Below are positions 1 through 8,487 of a stretch of 64,000 bases of DNA, piece by piece. The notes beneath the pieces were generated by a model. It had not been told where the DNA came from. It did not search any database and saw only the letters and a program-made list of their open reading frames with translations. The DNA comes from Calditrichia bacterium (GTDB lineage Bacteria > Calditrichota > Calditrichia > RBG-13-44-9 > J075), in assembly GCA_028284445.1 (NCBI GenBank), contig JANQRS010000011.1, positions 440,321 to 504,320 of the forward strand, in the 5' to 3' direction. The translations under genes were made by a program, and so were the position numbers. How positions within the stretch are numbered: position 1 is the stretch's first letter; each line of letters begins with the position of its first letter.

Positions 1-389
1 GCATGACAGGCAAGACCCTTTACGAAGATTACGCCATGCATCTCGGCAAGGCTTTTTCCGCCCTGGTAAAGCAGTATCCTGCGGCATACACGCAACTCAT
101 GATTGCGATGGAATTTATGCAGGGCCCCACACATGAAGTGGTAATCGCCGGGAACCCGGAACACCAAAGCACAATGGCAATGTCTGCAGCGCTTGCCAAA
201 CCGTTCTTACCTAACAAGGTTGTCGTGCTGGCAAATGGAGATTCCGCCATTGAGACCCTTGCACCATTTACCGCCAATATGTTCAGTGATGGGAATCAGT
301 CAGCAGCCTATGTTTGCCAAAACTTTGCTTGTGAACTGCCGACGACCAACATTAATAAAATGCTTAAATCCCTTGGCATTGAGCAATAG
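1..389 (+). CDS. C-terminal end of a thioredoxin-domain protein, YyaL/DUF255 (SPATA20-like) family, partial
   Basis: Only the last ~128 residues are in the window; the reading frame is open to the left edge, so the internal ATG at 3 is unlikely to be the true start. The visible part matches the C-terminal region of YyaL/DUF255 proteins, which carry an N-terminal thioredoxin fold and a C-terminal (alpha/alpha)6-like barrel: a 'HEVVIAG' strand, a helical stretch, and the closing 'YVCQNFACELPTT' element with its CxxxxC pair. The family's function is poorly defined; a redox or sugar-isomerase-like role has been proposed from fold alone. Assignment rests on the conserved tail only. Confidence 0.75.
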   Translation, partial: MTGKTLYEDYAMHLGKAFSALVKQYPAAYTQLMIAMEFMQGPTHEVVIAGNPEHQSTMAMSAALAKPFLPNKVVVLANGDSAIETLAPFTANMFSDGNQSAAYVCQNFACELPTTNINKMLKSLGIEQ

Positions 390-809
390 CGGATCCAGAC
401 TTACACATGAGTGCGACATTACCAAAGAGAGTATGTCAAAATTAGAGTAAAAGGCAGATTGAAAACAAAGCCAACAGCGTCAAATTGTGTGTTAAGACCC
501 AACATGTGCGTCATTTGACACAACAGACCGGTAAGATCAAGGCATTTGGCAAGTTAGAAGCGCATGGATTTTGTTGACGCCTCTTGCATTATTTCTCGTT
601 TTAGTATATAATTAACACTGTTTTAGCAAAACTATAAAAATGATTCAATGCTTGATTTGTGAGTTTGCGATATATTTGGTACGCTCTTTGAGTAATACTT
701 GACTGACGAACAGATACTGGCAGTACTAGCATACAATCTTAATTCAACCATTCTACCACTGACGCTAGGTTTAGGGGTATAATTTCACAACATCCAAGGA
801 GAGCTTCGT
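390..809. other. 420-base gene-free stretch
   Basis: No credible gene is visible. It is AT-rich, with TATAAT at 778-783 just 27 bases before the next start codon but no matching -35 box, a TTGACT at 699-704, and TATATTTG at 671-678, which fits the Bacteroidota-type -7 consensus TAnnTTTG. None of these is a secure promoter. The stretch ends in a good ribosome binding site (AAGGAG, 796-801). Confidence 0.4.
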
Positions 810-1223
810 ATGGCGAACTATACGATTAGCGACATTGAGGGCATCGGACCCTCCTACGCAAAGAAGCTGCAAAAATGCGGCATCAAAACAACCAACGCCT
901 TGCTGAAAGATGGCTGCACCAAAAAGGGCCGTAAGAAAATCGCAGAGGAAAGCGGAATTGATGAGTCCTTGATTCTGAAGTGGGTCAACATGGCTGATCT
1001 GTATCGCGTTAAGGGCATCGGCAGCGAATATTCGGAACTGCTGGAAAAAGCAGGCGTGGACACAGTCAAGGAACTGCGCAATCGCAATGCTGAAAACCTG
1101 ACAGCGAAGATGGCGGAAGTAAATGGCCAGGGCCGCGGCCTTGTTCGTCAACTCCCTGGTCTTAAGCGTGTTACGTCCTGGATTGCAGAAGCAAAGAAAC
1201 TTGAGCCGATGGTAACGCATTAA
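810..1223 (+). CDS. DUF4332 helix-hairpin-helix protein
   Basis: 137 aa, small, basic and soluble. It shows two helix-hairpin-helix-like segments, 'IEGIGPSYAKKLQKCGI' near residues 9-25 and 'VKGIGSEYSELLEKAGV' near 70-86, the arrangement of DUF4332 proteins, which resemble the DNA-binding HhH repeats of RecA loaders and ligases. Cellular role is unknown; nucleic-acid binding is inferred from the HhH glycine motifs. The start is supported by AAGGAG 8 bases upstream. It stands alone, followed by a strong terminator. Confidence 0.85.
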   Translation: MANYTISDIEGIGPSYAKKLQKCGIKTTNALLKDGCTKKGRKKIAEESGIDESLILKWVNMADLYRVKGIGSEYSELLEKAGVDTVKELRNRNAENLTAKMAEVNGQGRGLVRQLPGLKRVTSWIAEAKKLEPMVTH

Positions 1224-1252
1224 GTCCTTCTCGTGACCATGTTGTTAAATTG

Positions 1253-1289
1253 GCCCCATTTGCATGGTTTACTAAATGGGGCATTTTTA
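1253..1289 (+). terminator. Rho-independent terminator after the DUF4332 gene
   Basis: Perfect 9-bp stem GCCCCATTT (1253-1261) / AAATGGGGC (1274-1282) with a 12-base loop, followed by ATTTTTAT. It lies 30 bases after the stop codon. Confidence 0.85.
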
Positions 1290-1318
1290 TGCAGTAAAGA
1301 AGAAAGAGGTTTATTAGA

Positions 1319-1762
1319 ATGGGTTTTTTTGATTTTTTGAAGGACGTGGGCGCTGATCTCTTCGGCAACGGTGATCAAGCTGAAGAATTAAAGGGAATGA
1401 TTGACACTGAATTGGGTGACAAGATCCAGAATTTAGCGGTTACTGTTGACGATGGCACCGTAACCTTGTCGGGTGAATGTGATAGCCTTGCAACCCGCGA
1501 AAAGGCAACTTTGCTAGCGGGCAATGTTAAAGGCGTGCGACAGGTCGTCACCGATAAACTGACCGCTCCGGATCCCGAACCAAAAGACGAAACGGTTTTC
1601 TACACCGTTCAGCGTGGTGATTCTTTGTCGAAGATCGCCAAAGTCTATTATAATGATCCAATGAAATACCCGGTGATTTTCGAAGCAAACCGCGAAGTCA
1701 TTAAAGATCCGAACTTGATTTATCCGGGTCAGACAATTCGCATCCCCAAGAATATCGACTGA
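1319..1762 (+). CDS. kbp: BON-LysM domain protein, Kbp/YgaU-like
   Basis: 147 aa, essentially the length of E. coli Kbp (YgaU, 149 aa). Residues ~25-80 form a BON domain ('VTVDDGTVTLSGECDS...VKGVRQVV') and residues ~92-145 a LysM module ('YTVQRGDSLSKIAKVYYND...NLIYPGQTIRIP'). There is no signal peptide, as in Kbp, which is a cytoplasmic potassium-binding protein in E. coli. The potassium role is family knowledge, not shown here. A GA-rich ribosome binding site lies at 1301-1310. It is monocistronic between two terminators. Confidence 0.9.
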   Translation: MGFFDFLKDVGADLFGNGDQAEELKGMIDTELGDKIQNLAVTVDDGTVTLSGECDSLATREKATLLAGNVKGVRQVVTDKLTAPDPEPKDETVFYTVQRGDSLSKIAKVYYNDPMKYPVIFEANREVIKDPNLIYPGQTIRIPKNID

Positions 1763-1772
1763 GAATTGTAAG

Positions 1773-1805
1773 CGGCCCTCAAGAAACAGGGCCGTTTCTC
1801 TTTTT
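1773..1805 (+). terminator. Rho-independent terminator after the BON-LysM gene
   Basis: 7-bp stem CGGCCCT (1773-1779) / AGGGCCG (1788-1794), 8-base loop, then the T-rich tail TTTCTCTTTTT. Confidence 0.85.
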
Positions 1806-1877
1806 GGCACATAACAACGCTTCTCTCCATATGGAGGAGAAACCGATTTTACCAGAGAACAACAAAGGAGCAAACAC

Positions 1878-2471
1878 ATGTCAAATTTTATCGACGAATT
1901 GATGGGATCGATTGGTGGCGAGGTTTCAAAGGGAATGGCATCGCAACTTGGCTTGAATGCCAACGACGTATCCAAAATGATCCCGGCGGTTGCACCGTTG
2001 ATTCTTGGCGGCCTCAAACGCCAGAGTCAAAACCACGGTGGCCAAGAGCGCGTGGATCACATTCTTAACAAGTATGGCAGTGCAGATGTACTGAATGACC
2101 TCGGCGGACTGTTTCGCCAGAAATCACAAAATGACGGCGTAGATGCAAGCCTCGGCGGCTTGCTAGGGCAGTCGGGGTTTGACGCAACAAATCTTCTCAC
2201 CAAGCAATTCAACCTGGATTCCAACACTGCTTCACGTATTATCCCGATGCTGGCGCCGGTTATCCTTGGTTTCCTGACGAACAAGCGGGACGCAGGTGGT
2301 GCGGGATCCAGCGGTATCTCGGCATTACTTGACCAGGATGGCGATGGTAACATCCTTGACGATGTCGCCGGATTTCTCCTTCAAGGCGCCCTGGGCGGCG
2401 GGCAGTCCGGTCGCTCTTCCGCAGGCGGCTTGCTAGGCAGCCTGCTTGGCGGTCTTTTCGGCAAAAAATAA
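1878..2471 (+). CDS. DUF937 domain-containing protein
   Basis: 197 aa. It contains two copies of the DUF937-type motif, 'VSKMIPAVAPLILGGLKRQ' (~residues 32-50) and 'ASRIIPMLAPVILGFLTNK' (~117-135), separated by Gly/Asp-rich linkers, plus an acidic 'DQDGDGNILDD' loop near residue 152 and a Gly/Leu-rich tail. These soluble helical-repeat proteins are widespread and uncharacterised. The start has AAAGGAG about 8 bases upstream. The acidic loop resembles a calcium site but is a single copy; that is speculation. Confidence 0.85.
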   Translation: MSNFIDELMGSIGGEVSKGMASQLGLNANDVSKMIPAVAPLILGGLKRQSQNHGGQERVDHILNKYGSADVLNDLGGLFRQKSQNDGVDASLGGLLGQSGFDATNLLTKQFNLDSNTASRIIPMLAPVILGFLTNKRDAGGAGSSGISALLDQDGDGNILDDVAGFLLQGALGGGQSGRSSAGGLLGSLLGGLFGKK

Positions 2472-2481
2472 CGTCTTCCAT

Positions 2482-2508
2482 GTGACCGGTATGGAGAATA
2501 CCGGTCAC
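2482..2508. terminator. Perfect 11-bp hairpin between the DUF937 and htpX genes
   Basis: Arms GTGACCGGTAT (2482-2492) and ATACCGGTCAC (2498-2508) with a GGAGA loop. It begins 10 bases after the DUF937 stop. No clear T-run follows, so it may be a weak terminator or an mRNA-stabilising hairpin. Confidence 0.45.
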
Positions 2509-2619
2509 AATCTATACAACGGATCCTACAGCGGCCAGTCTCAAGCGCTGTTAATCCGCCTGACGGACCTTCGAAGCAGCGCAAGTAAAATCACTTTAGA
2601 TTTGAGCGAGGCGAGACCA

Positions 2620-3447
2620 ATGACTAGCAATTTTAAGACATTTATGTTGATGAGCCTGATGACCGTTTTGTTTGTGTTTGTCGGCGGGCAAATGGGTGGA
2701 CAATCCGGTGCAATAATGGCATTTGTTGTTGCCGCAGGTATGAACTTCTATAGCTACTGGTTCAGCGCACGGAACGTATTAAAGCGCTACCGGGCAACAG
2801 AAATTACACCCGGGCACAATAGCGGGCTTTATGAAATGGTGCATGAGCTGGCCATGAATGCCAATCTACCCATGCCAAAAGTATACATCATCCCGGAAGC
2901 AACGCCCAATGCCTTCGCAACCGGGCGAAACCCGGAGAATGCTGCTGTTGCCGCAACAGAAGGTATTCTGCGCATCCTGGACCGGGACGAATTGGCCGGT
3001 GTGATGGCCCATGAACTGGCACATATCAAGAATCGCGACATCTTAATCAGCACAGTCGCCGCCACTTTTGCCGGTGCCTTAACCATGATAGCCCAGTTTG
3101 GCCGCTTTTCGAATGTCGGCCGGCGCCAGAATCCGCTTGCCTCAATACTGATCCTGATTGGTGCCCCATTGGCAGCAATGATTATTCGTATGGCGATTTC
3201 ACGTGCGCGTGAATTCGGCGCAGACCGCGGCGGCGCCGAAATCAGTGGGCAGCCAATGGCACTTGCGAGCGCCCTGAACAAACTGCAGCATGGCGTTCAG
3301 CGCTACCCAATTCAGCGAGGGAACCCGGCACACGCGAATATGTTCATCATTAATCCATTTTTGGGCAACATGCGGAAGCTCATGTCTACACACCCCCCAA
3401 CGGAGCAACGCATTCAGAAACTGCAAGAACTTTCGCGAGAATTTTAG
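2620..3447 (+). CDS. htpX: HtpX-family M48 zinc metalloprotease
   Basis: 275 aa from the chosen ATG, which gives the family's N-terminus of two membrane segments (~residues 5-50). A longer upstream frame overlaps the preceding gene and is rejected. The catalytic zinc motif HELAH ('GVMAHELAHIKNRD') lies near residue 133 and the third ligand is in 'AREFGADRGGAEISG' (~200). Two further hydrophobic segments surround 'GALTMIAQFGRF' and 'ILILIGAPLAAMII'. HtpX is an inner-membrane protease that degrades misfolded membrane proteins alongside FtsH. No stress-type promoter was recognised. Confidence 0.93.
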   Translation: MTSNFKTFMLMSLMTVLFVFVGGQMGGQSGAIMAFVVAAGMNFYSYWFSARNVLKRYRATEITPGHNSGLYEMVHELAMNANLPMPKVYIIPEATPNAFATGRNPENAAVAATEGILRILDRDELAGVMAHELAHIKNRDILISTVAATFAGALTMIAQFGRFSNVGRRQNPLASILILIGAPLAAMIIRMAISRAREFGADRGGAEISGQPMALASALNKLQHGVQRYPIQRGNPAHANMFIINPFLGNMRKLMSTHPPTEQRIQKLQELSREF

Positions 3448-3492
3448 GAGAACACCCTAACGGCTTGTTGTGAAGATTATATGCAGAAAAAT

Positions 3493-3526
3493 TCGCTGTT
3501 TTCATGCGAAAGCAGCGATTTTTTTT
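3493..3526 (+). terminator. Rho-independent terminator after htpX
   Basis: 11-bp stem with one wobble, TCGCTGTTTTC (3493-3503) / GAAAGCAGCGA (3508-3518), 4-base loop ATGC, then eight T residues. Confidence 0.9.
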
Positions 3527-3606
3527 GCTTGCTTAAGATGTATTTTATGCTGTATGATTAGCCTTTTCCAACTAACGGAACTGGCACCATAAACTGGAGA
3601 GACCCG

Positions 3607-6042
3607 ATGGCCTCATTTGAAAAGCTGGGCATGTTTTATCTAGGGAAAGTATTTGATACGACAAAGAAGGCGTTGACAAATGACTATTTAATGTACGACT
3701 CAAAAGATCTGGTGACACATGCTGTCTGCGTCGGCATGACCGGCAGCGGCAAGACCGGCTTATGCATTGGATTACTGGAAGAGGCGGCCATCGACAACAT
3801 TCCGGCAATCGTCATAGATCCCAAGGGAGATCTTGGTAATTTGCTGCTCACCTTTCCGGCATTGAAAGGGAGTGACTTTGAACCCTGGGTCAATGCCGAT
3901 GAGGCCAAGAAGAAAGATCTCTCAACTAGCGAGTTTGCAAAAAAGCAGGCGAGCTTATGGAAAAACGGCCTCGCAGACTGGAGACAGGATGGTGAGCGCA
4001 TCCGTAATTTCCGAGAAGCTGTTGATCTGGCTATTTACACGCCTGGTAGCAGTGCCGGTTTGCCAGTTTCTATCGTTTCTTCATTTGCTGCCCCCTCGGC
4101 AGAAGCCCTTGAAGATATGGATCTTGTCCGTGAACGCGTGCAAACAACTGCATCATCCATCCTCGAACTCCTCGGCATTAAGGCAGATCCCCTACAAAGC
4201 CGCGAACACATTTTATTGTCCAACATCATTGAAAATTGCTGGACGCAAGGGAAAGACCTCGATCTTGGTCAATTGATTCAAATGATCCAATCACCGCCAA
4301 TGCAGCGCATTGGCGTCTTCGACATCGAATCCTTCTATCCTGAAAAAGACCGATTTAAGCTAGCCATGACGCTCAACAACCTTCTCGCAGCCCCGGGGTT
4401 TAAGAGCTGGATGGAAGGAGAGGCGCTTGATATTAGCCAGATGCTCTACACCGGCAAAGGCAAGCCGCGCATGAGCATCTTTTCAATTGCGCATTTGTCC
4501 GACTCCGAGCGCATGTTCTTTGTCACCCTTCTGTTGAATCAAATTATCGGTTGGATGCGGGCCCAATCCGGGACCACCAGCCTTCGCGCGCTTGTATATA
4601 TGGATGAAGTCTTTGGTTTTCTGCCCCCAATCGGAGAGCCGCCATCAAAACGCCCGATTATGACATTGCTTAAGCAAGCGCGCGCCTTTGGTCTGGGTAT
4701 GGTGCTCGCCACTCAGAACCCGGTTGATCTTGATTACAAAGGCCTGTCTAATACAGGCACCTGGTTTGTCGGTCGCCTGCAAACAGAGAAGGACCAGGAA
4801 CGTTTGATCGACGGGCTTAGCAGCGCTTCCGGTAGCGGGCTTAGCAAGCGCAAACTGAAGGATTTGATTGCCGGCTTGCAAAAGCGGGTATTCCTGATGC
4901 ACAACGTGCATGAAAAAGAACCGGTCCTTTTTGGCACCCGCTGGGTATTATCCTATCTTCGCGGTCCTCTCACCCGGCAACAGATCAAAGCGCTCATGAA
5001 AGACCGCGCTGAGACAATCAAGGCTGGGCTCACAACAAAGACAGCCACAGCAAAGGCACCTGCTGGCGCCTCTGTTTCAAGCGCCGCAGCCAGCCGGCCG
5101 CAACTCCCACTGGAAATCCGGGAGTATTTTGCGCCCGTCCCCGGCGCTACAGGAAACGGCAAGATCCATTATCGCCCATATCTGATTGCCGGCGGCGACA
5201 TCCACTTTTTTAATACTCGCGCGAATATCGCCCACAACAGCCAGATCGCCCATGCCATTGAGCTGGCGGCAGATCAGGACACATTGAACTGGAACAATGC
5301 TGAACAAGTAAACCTGACATCCGCGCTTCTTGGCGGTCAGGCTGATGCAGACGCGACCTATGGTAACATTCCCGGCATTGCGCTCAAACTGAAAACATAT
5401 AACGCCCTCGACAAATCTTACGAAACTTATGTCTACCGCAACCACAACTTGACCTTACTGGAAAGCAAGAAGTTTAAGGTCATTTCCCAGCCCGGTGAGA
5501 GCGAGCGTGATTTTCGTATACGTCTAAAAGAGGCAGCCCACGAGCGCCGGGACCTTGAAATGGATCGCATAAGGCGTAAATATTCCACGAAGATGAAATC
5601 CTTGGATCGTCAGATTAACACGGCGCAACGGGCGGTGCAACGTGAAGAAGATCAATACAGTCAGAAAAAACTTGATGCAGCTATTTCGATCGGCTCAACC
5701 CTGCTTGGAGCCGTCTTTGGCGGACGTCGAAGCCGCACCAGCATTTCCCGAAGTGCGCGTTCAGCCGGGCGAATGTCCAAGGAAAAGCGTGACATCGAAA
5801 GAGCCCAGGCAAAATTGGCGGATTTACAGGAACGCCTATTCGAGCTCGACAATCAGTTGAGCGATGAACTCGCGCTTATCACGGAAAAATATGACCCATT
5901 GACGGAAGTGTTGACAGAAAAGGTTGTCCGGCCAAAGAAGAGCGATATTTTGCAGCGCTGGTTCGGATTTCTGTGGATACCGTTCGAAACCCGCGACAGC
6001 GGCACGCCAATCAATTTATATCCGCAACTATTTGAAGACTAG
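3607..6042 (+). CDS. HerA-like P-loop ATPase with C-terminal coiled coil (DUF87/DUF853-type)
   Basis: 811 aa. Walker A 'GMTGSGKT' at residues 43-50, a following 'VIDPKGDLGNLL' strand and a Walker B-like 'LVYMDEVFGF' near 330 place it in the HerA/FtsK-type ATPase group. 'GLGMVLATQNPVDLDYKGLSNTG' near 360 resembles sensor and arginine-finger strands of VirB4/HerA ATPases. Residues ~630-780 are strongly charged and heptad-like, broken by a short Gly/Ala stretch. Substrate is unknown; DNA or protein translocation is possible. No NurA nuclease neighbour is present, so a NurA-HerA end-resection or Sir2-HerA defence pair is not supported. Confidence 0.8.
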   Translation: MASFEKLGMFYLGKVFDTTKKALTNDYLMYDSKDLVTHAVCVGMTGSGKTGLCIGLLEEAAIDNIPAIVIDPKGDLGNLLLTFPALKGSDFEPWVNADEAKKKDLSTSEFAKKQASLWKNGLADWRQDGERIRNFREAVDLAIYTPGSSAGLPVSIVSSFAAPSAEALEDMDLVRERVQTTASSILELLGIKADPLQSREHILLSNIIENCWTQGKDLDLGQLIQMIQSPPMQRIGVFDIESFYPEKDRFKLAMTLNNLLAAPGFKSWMEGEALDISQMLYTGKGKPRMSIFSIAHLSDSERMFFVTLLLNQIIGWMRAQSGTTSLRALVYMDEVFGFLPPIGEPPSKRPIMTLLKQARAFGLGMVLATQNPVDLDYKGLSNTGTWFVGRLQTEKDQERLIDGLSSASGSGLSKRKLKDLIAGLQKRVFLMHNVHEKEPVLFGTRWVLSYLRGPLTRQQIKALMKDRAETIKAGLTTKTATAKAPAGASVSSAAASRPQLPLEIREYFAPVPGATGNGKIHYRPYLIAGGDIHFFNTRANIAHNSQIAHAIELAADQDTLNWNNAEQVNLTSALLGGQADADATYGNIPGIALKLKTYNALDKSYETYVYRNHNLTLLESKKFKVISQPGESERDFRIRLKEAAHERRDLEMDRIRRKYSTKMKSLDRQINTAQRAVQREEDQYSQKKLDAAISIGSTLLGAVFGGRRSRTSISRSARSAGRMSKEKRDIERAQAKLADLQERLFELDNQLSDELALITEKYDPLTEVLTEKVVRPKKSDILQRWFGFLWIPFETRDSGTPINLYPQLFED

Positions 6043-6086
6043 AACTCATAACTCATCTCTAATCTATAATGAAAGGAAATATGACA

Positions 6087-6971
6087 ATGAAGCGATTAGT
6101 ACAATTACTGGCTATGGCGATTATCGGTAGCTTGATTTTGACAAGCTGCGGCGAAGATACACTTACCCCCAGCGAACCGACAACAGACAACCCGCCGAGC
6201 GTCGTTAGTTTTAGTGTAGACGGTCAGGCTTCCAATGGATCCGGCAACCACGCACCGGGTGACAATGTCGAATTCGAAATCACTTTCGGTGATGACATTG
6301 AGCTGCAAAGCTATGAGATCCGTGAGAGCGCCGGCACTGACCTTCTCGATTCCGGCACGGCTTCCGGCACTAACTGGCTGGTATCCTATACACACCCGGT
6401 TCGCCGCACAGCTGCCAATGGCTTCTCTAACCTGATTACCTTCATAGGTACCGACACCCAGGGCCAGCAGGTTTCCGAGAGCTATACAATTAATGTTGTT
6501 GATACTGTTTACGAATACTCCATCTCCCTCGGTGGTGACCAAAATGCCGGCACCGGTAGCTTCTATGCAGCCATCAGCGAAACCGGAACCGTTTACTTCG
6601 TAGCCGACGCTCGTGACAATCAGGAAAGTGTTGATCTGATTTATTTCTATGGCGCCACACAAATGGCAACCCTTGCCGCTCCCAGCGACACCCTGGTCGA
6701 TGACTTCAGCGCTTATGACCTTGATTCCTGGACCACCCGCAACGCAACAGAGCTGCACGCTTCTACAGTGGATTTTGACGCCATTGACAACTCTGTAGCG
6801 ATTCAGGATGCTTTCGATGCGAGCCTGTCGCAGACACGCGTCAACATGCTCGACGTTGACAGCGTTGTTGCCTTCCGTACGGTCGCAGGTGTGTATGGCC
6901 TGATTCGCGTCACAGAAGTAAACGCTGGTCAAGCTGGCGATATTACATTTGATGTAAAGGTTCAACCCTAA
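6087..6971 (+). CDS. Putative lipoprotein of unknown function
   Basis: 294 aa from the ATG at 6087, chosen because GAAAGGA at 6071-6077 is 9 bases away; ATGs at 6069 and 6081 are also in frame. The N-terminus is a lipoprotein signal, 'MKRLVQLL...LILTSC|GED', and is followed by a Thr/Ser/Pro-rich linker. Residues ~40-130 look like an Ig/cadherin-like beta domain ('GDNVEFEITFGDDIELQSYEIRE'), and the second half is another beta-rich region. Likely surface or periplasmic and lipid-anchored. No known family recognised. It is closed by its own terminator. Confidence 0.75.
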   Translation: MKRLVQLLAMAIIGSLILTSCGEDTLTPSEPTTDNPPSVVSFSVDGQASNGSGNHAPGDNVEFEITFGDDIELQSYEIRESAGTDLLDSGTASGTNWLVSYTHPVRRTAANGFSNLITFIGTDTQGQQVSESYTINVVDTVYEYSISLGGDQNAGTGSFYAAISETGTVYFVADARDNQESVDLIYFYGATQMATLAAPSDTLVDDFSAYDLDSWTTRNATELHASTVDFDAIDNSVAIQDAFDASLSQTRVNMLDVDSVVAFRTVAGVYGLIRVTEVNAGQAGDITFDVKVQP

Positions 6972-6986
6972 GGTTTTCTGCATGTC

Positions 6987-7020
6987 TTGCTGTCCCGCTT
7001 TGCCGGGACAGCAATCTTTC
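6987..7020 (+). terminator. Rho-independent terminator after the lipoprotein gene
   Basis: Perfect 11-bp stem TTGCTGTCCCG (6987-6997) / CGGGACAGCAA (7004-7014), 6-base loop, tail TCTTTCC. The T-run is short. Confidence 0.7.
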
Positions 7021-7047
7021 CCAATCCATTCGTGAGGGTCTTCTTCA

Positions 7048-7557
7048 ATGACAGTAATGGATCTCATTAATCAGCTAGGTCAGTTTAATTATCTACTGCT
7101 TGCCTGCCTGATACTGCTGCCTATCCTTACCTTTCTATATTGGCGTTTCATATCCGATTTTGAAGGCAACGAAGATCCACATCGCTATGTATATGCAACC
7201 ATTGTCTACCTGGCCTGCATCCCAGGCATATTTGCCAGTGTGCTGACCGCATATACCCTCTTCTTTATCAACGGCAATCTCCTCGAAGTCAATCTCATCA
7301 TCTACTTCTTACCGATTCTATCCATGTTTGCCACTCTTGCAATGGTTTCAAAGGCGGCAAACCTGGAAAGACTTCCCGGCTTCGGCCGCCTGCGCGGCCT
7401 GATGACCTTGCTGGCTCTGACATTCCTCATCGCTTTCTTTATGATCCGCTTTCGCATTTGGCTGGCATTCGGTGGCTCGTTCCTGGTCCTCGCCCTGATG
7501 ATGGTCGCGCTCTTCCTGGGCCTGCGTTGGTCTGCAGCGAGGATTTTCCGCAGATAA
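7048..7557 (+). CDS. Small integral membrane protein of unknown function
   Basis: 169 aa with four predicted membrane helices, approximately residues 13-33, 48-73, 82-100 and two adjoining strongly hydrophobic stretches at 118-160. The only hydrophilic loops are 'SDFEGNEDPHRY' (~37-48) and 'KAANLERLPGFGRLRG' (~102-117). GTGAGG precedes the start by about 10 bases. No signature of a known transporter or enzyme was seen. Confidence 0.7.
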   Translation: MTVMDLINQLGQFNYLLLACLILLPILTFLYWRFISDFEGNEDPHRYVYATIVYLACIPGIFASVLTAYTLFFINGNLLEVNLIIYFLPILSMFATLAMVSKAANLERLPGFGRLRGLMTLLALTFLIAFFMIRFRIWLAFGGSFLVLALMMVALFLGLRWSAARIFRR

Positions 7558-7719
7558 ATCCGTGCTCATGTGACAAACCGACAATGCTCCTGTCTAAATT
7601 TTTGAACACAAGAGAAGAATAGGGGAGTGGACACGGCTTCCATGAGCAGATTTCATGTCGGCAGCCGCAAATACGAGAGAGATGTGTTTAAGACATAACA
7701 CCTATCGGAGGAGACTAGT

Positions 7720-8220
7720 ATGGGTTACCTAATTACACAAATTTTCCTGTGCATGCTCTTGGCTTTTACACTTGGCCTATTTCTGGGCTGGTTAATCTGG
7801 GGACGCGGATCACGCAACCAGGATGAGGTCGCGAAACTCGAAAAAATCTGGAAAGCCAACATGGCCAGCAAAGAGGAGGAACTGAGCAAAGCCAACATGG
7901 CCCTGACCGATTGCCGCAACAAAGTGAGCGGACTTGAGGCTGCGGCAAAGGCTGCACCTGTCACTGTAAGCGCACCCGCAAAGGCAGTTATCGAGGACGA
8001 GAAGGATGATCTCAAAAAGATATGGGGCGTTGGACCGTACCTTGAGAAAAAGTTGAATGCAAATGGCGTATACAAATTCAAAGATGTTGCTCGCCTTACC
8101 CGGGTAGAGATCGAGGAGCTATCCGAAAAGATCGGCGCATTTCCGGACCGCATTGAGCGTGATGACTGGGTCGAGCAGGCACGCAAACTGCATAAAGAAA
8201 AATACGGCGAGGATGTTTAA
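7720..8220 (+). CDS. Membrane-anchored coiled-coil protein with C-terminal helix-hairpin-helix domain (COG3743-like)
   Basis: 166 aa. Residues ~3-28 are one membrane helix with a Gly-rich end ('LGLFLGWLIWGRGS'), residues ~30-75 a charged coiled coil, residues ~76-95 an Ala/Pro linker, and residues ~98-160 a helix-hairpin-helix module ('DDLKKIWGVGPYLEKKLNANGVYKFKDVA') like that of COG3743 predicted 5' nuclease-like proteins. That module is often fused to unrelated proteins and nuclease activity is doubtful. A GGAGG-type ribosome binding site precedes the start. It is monocistronic with a strong terminator. Confidence 0.8.
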   Translation: MGYLITQIFLCMLLAFTLGLFLGWLIWGRGSRNQDEVAKLEKIWKANMASKEEELSKANMALTDCRNKVSGLEAAAKAAPVTVSAPAKAVIEDEKDDLKKIWGVGPYLEKKLNANGVYKFKDVARLTRVEIEELSEKIGAFPDRIERDDWVEQARKLHKEKYGEDV

Positions 8221-8242
8221 GAGACGTCATCGCGTTATGGAT

Positions 8243-8277
8243 AGCGGCGGGCAAGCTTTTGTCCGCCGCTTTTTTTT
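8243..8277 (+). terminator. Rho-independent terminator after the HhH membrane protein
   Basis: Stem AGCGGCGG (8243-8250) / CCGCCGCT (8263-8270), extended by two inner pairs, then eight T residues from 8270. Confidence 0.9.
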
Positions 8278-8487
8278 GAACCGCAACGGCATTTCACCGC
8301 CCGTTCATAGATCTGTGACTTAATACCCACCACCTTATACACTAAAACCGTAGTATTTCACACCCTTTGTTGAGTATTTTTCCAAAAAAATCATCCTGGT
8401 CTCTAATAGTAAATGAGGCCCCAATAGCGATACGTAAAGGAAAAGTTGGGTCGGGTTACTAATAATCATTCTTCAGGGAGGTAATAA

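Noticed and set aside
3607..6042. NurA-HerA or Sir2-HerA defence pair
   Set aside because: The HerA-like ATPase has no NurA, Sir2 or DUF4297 neighbour; adjoining genes are a protease and a lipoprotein.
6105..7067. 320-codon open frame antisense to the lipoprotein gene
   Set aside because: Shadow of the real lipoprotein frame; it even crosses the terminator of that gene and shows no coding features.
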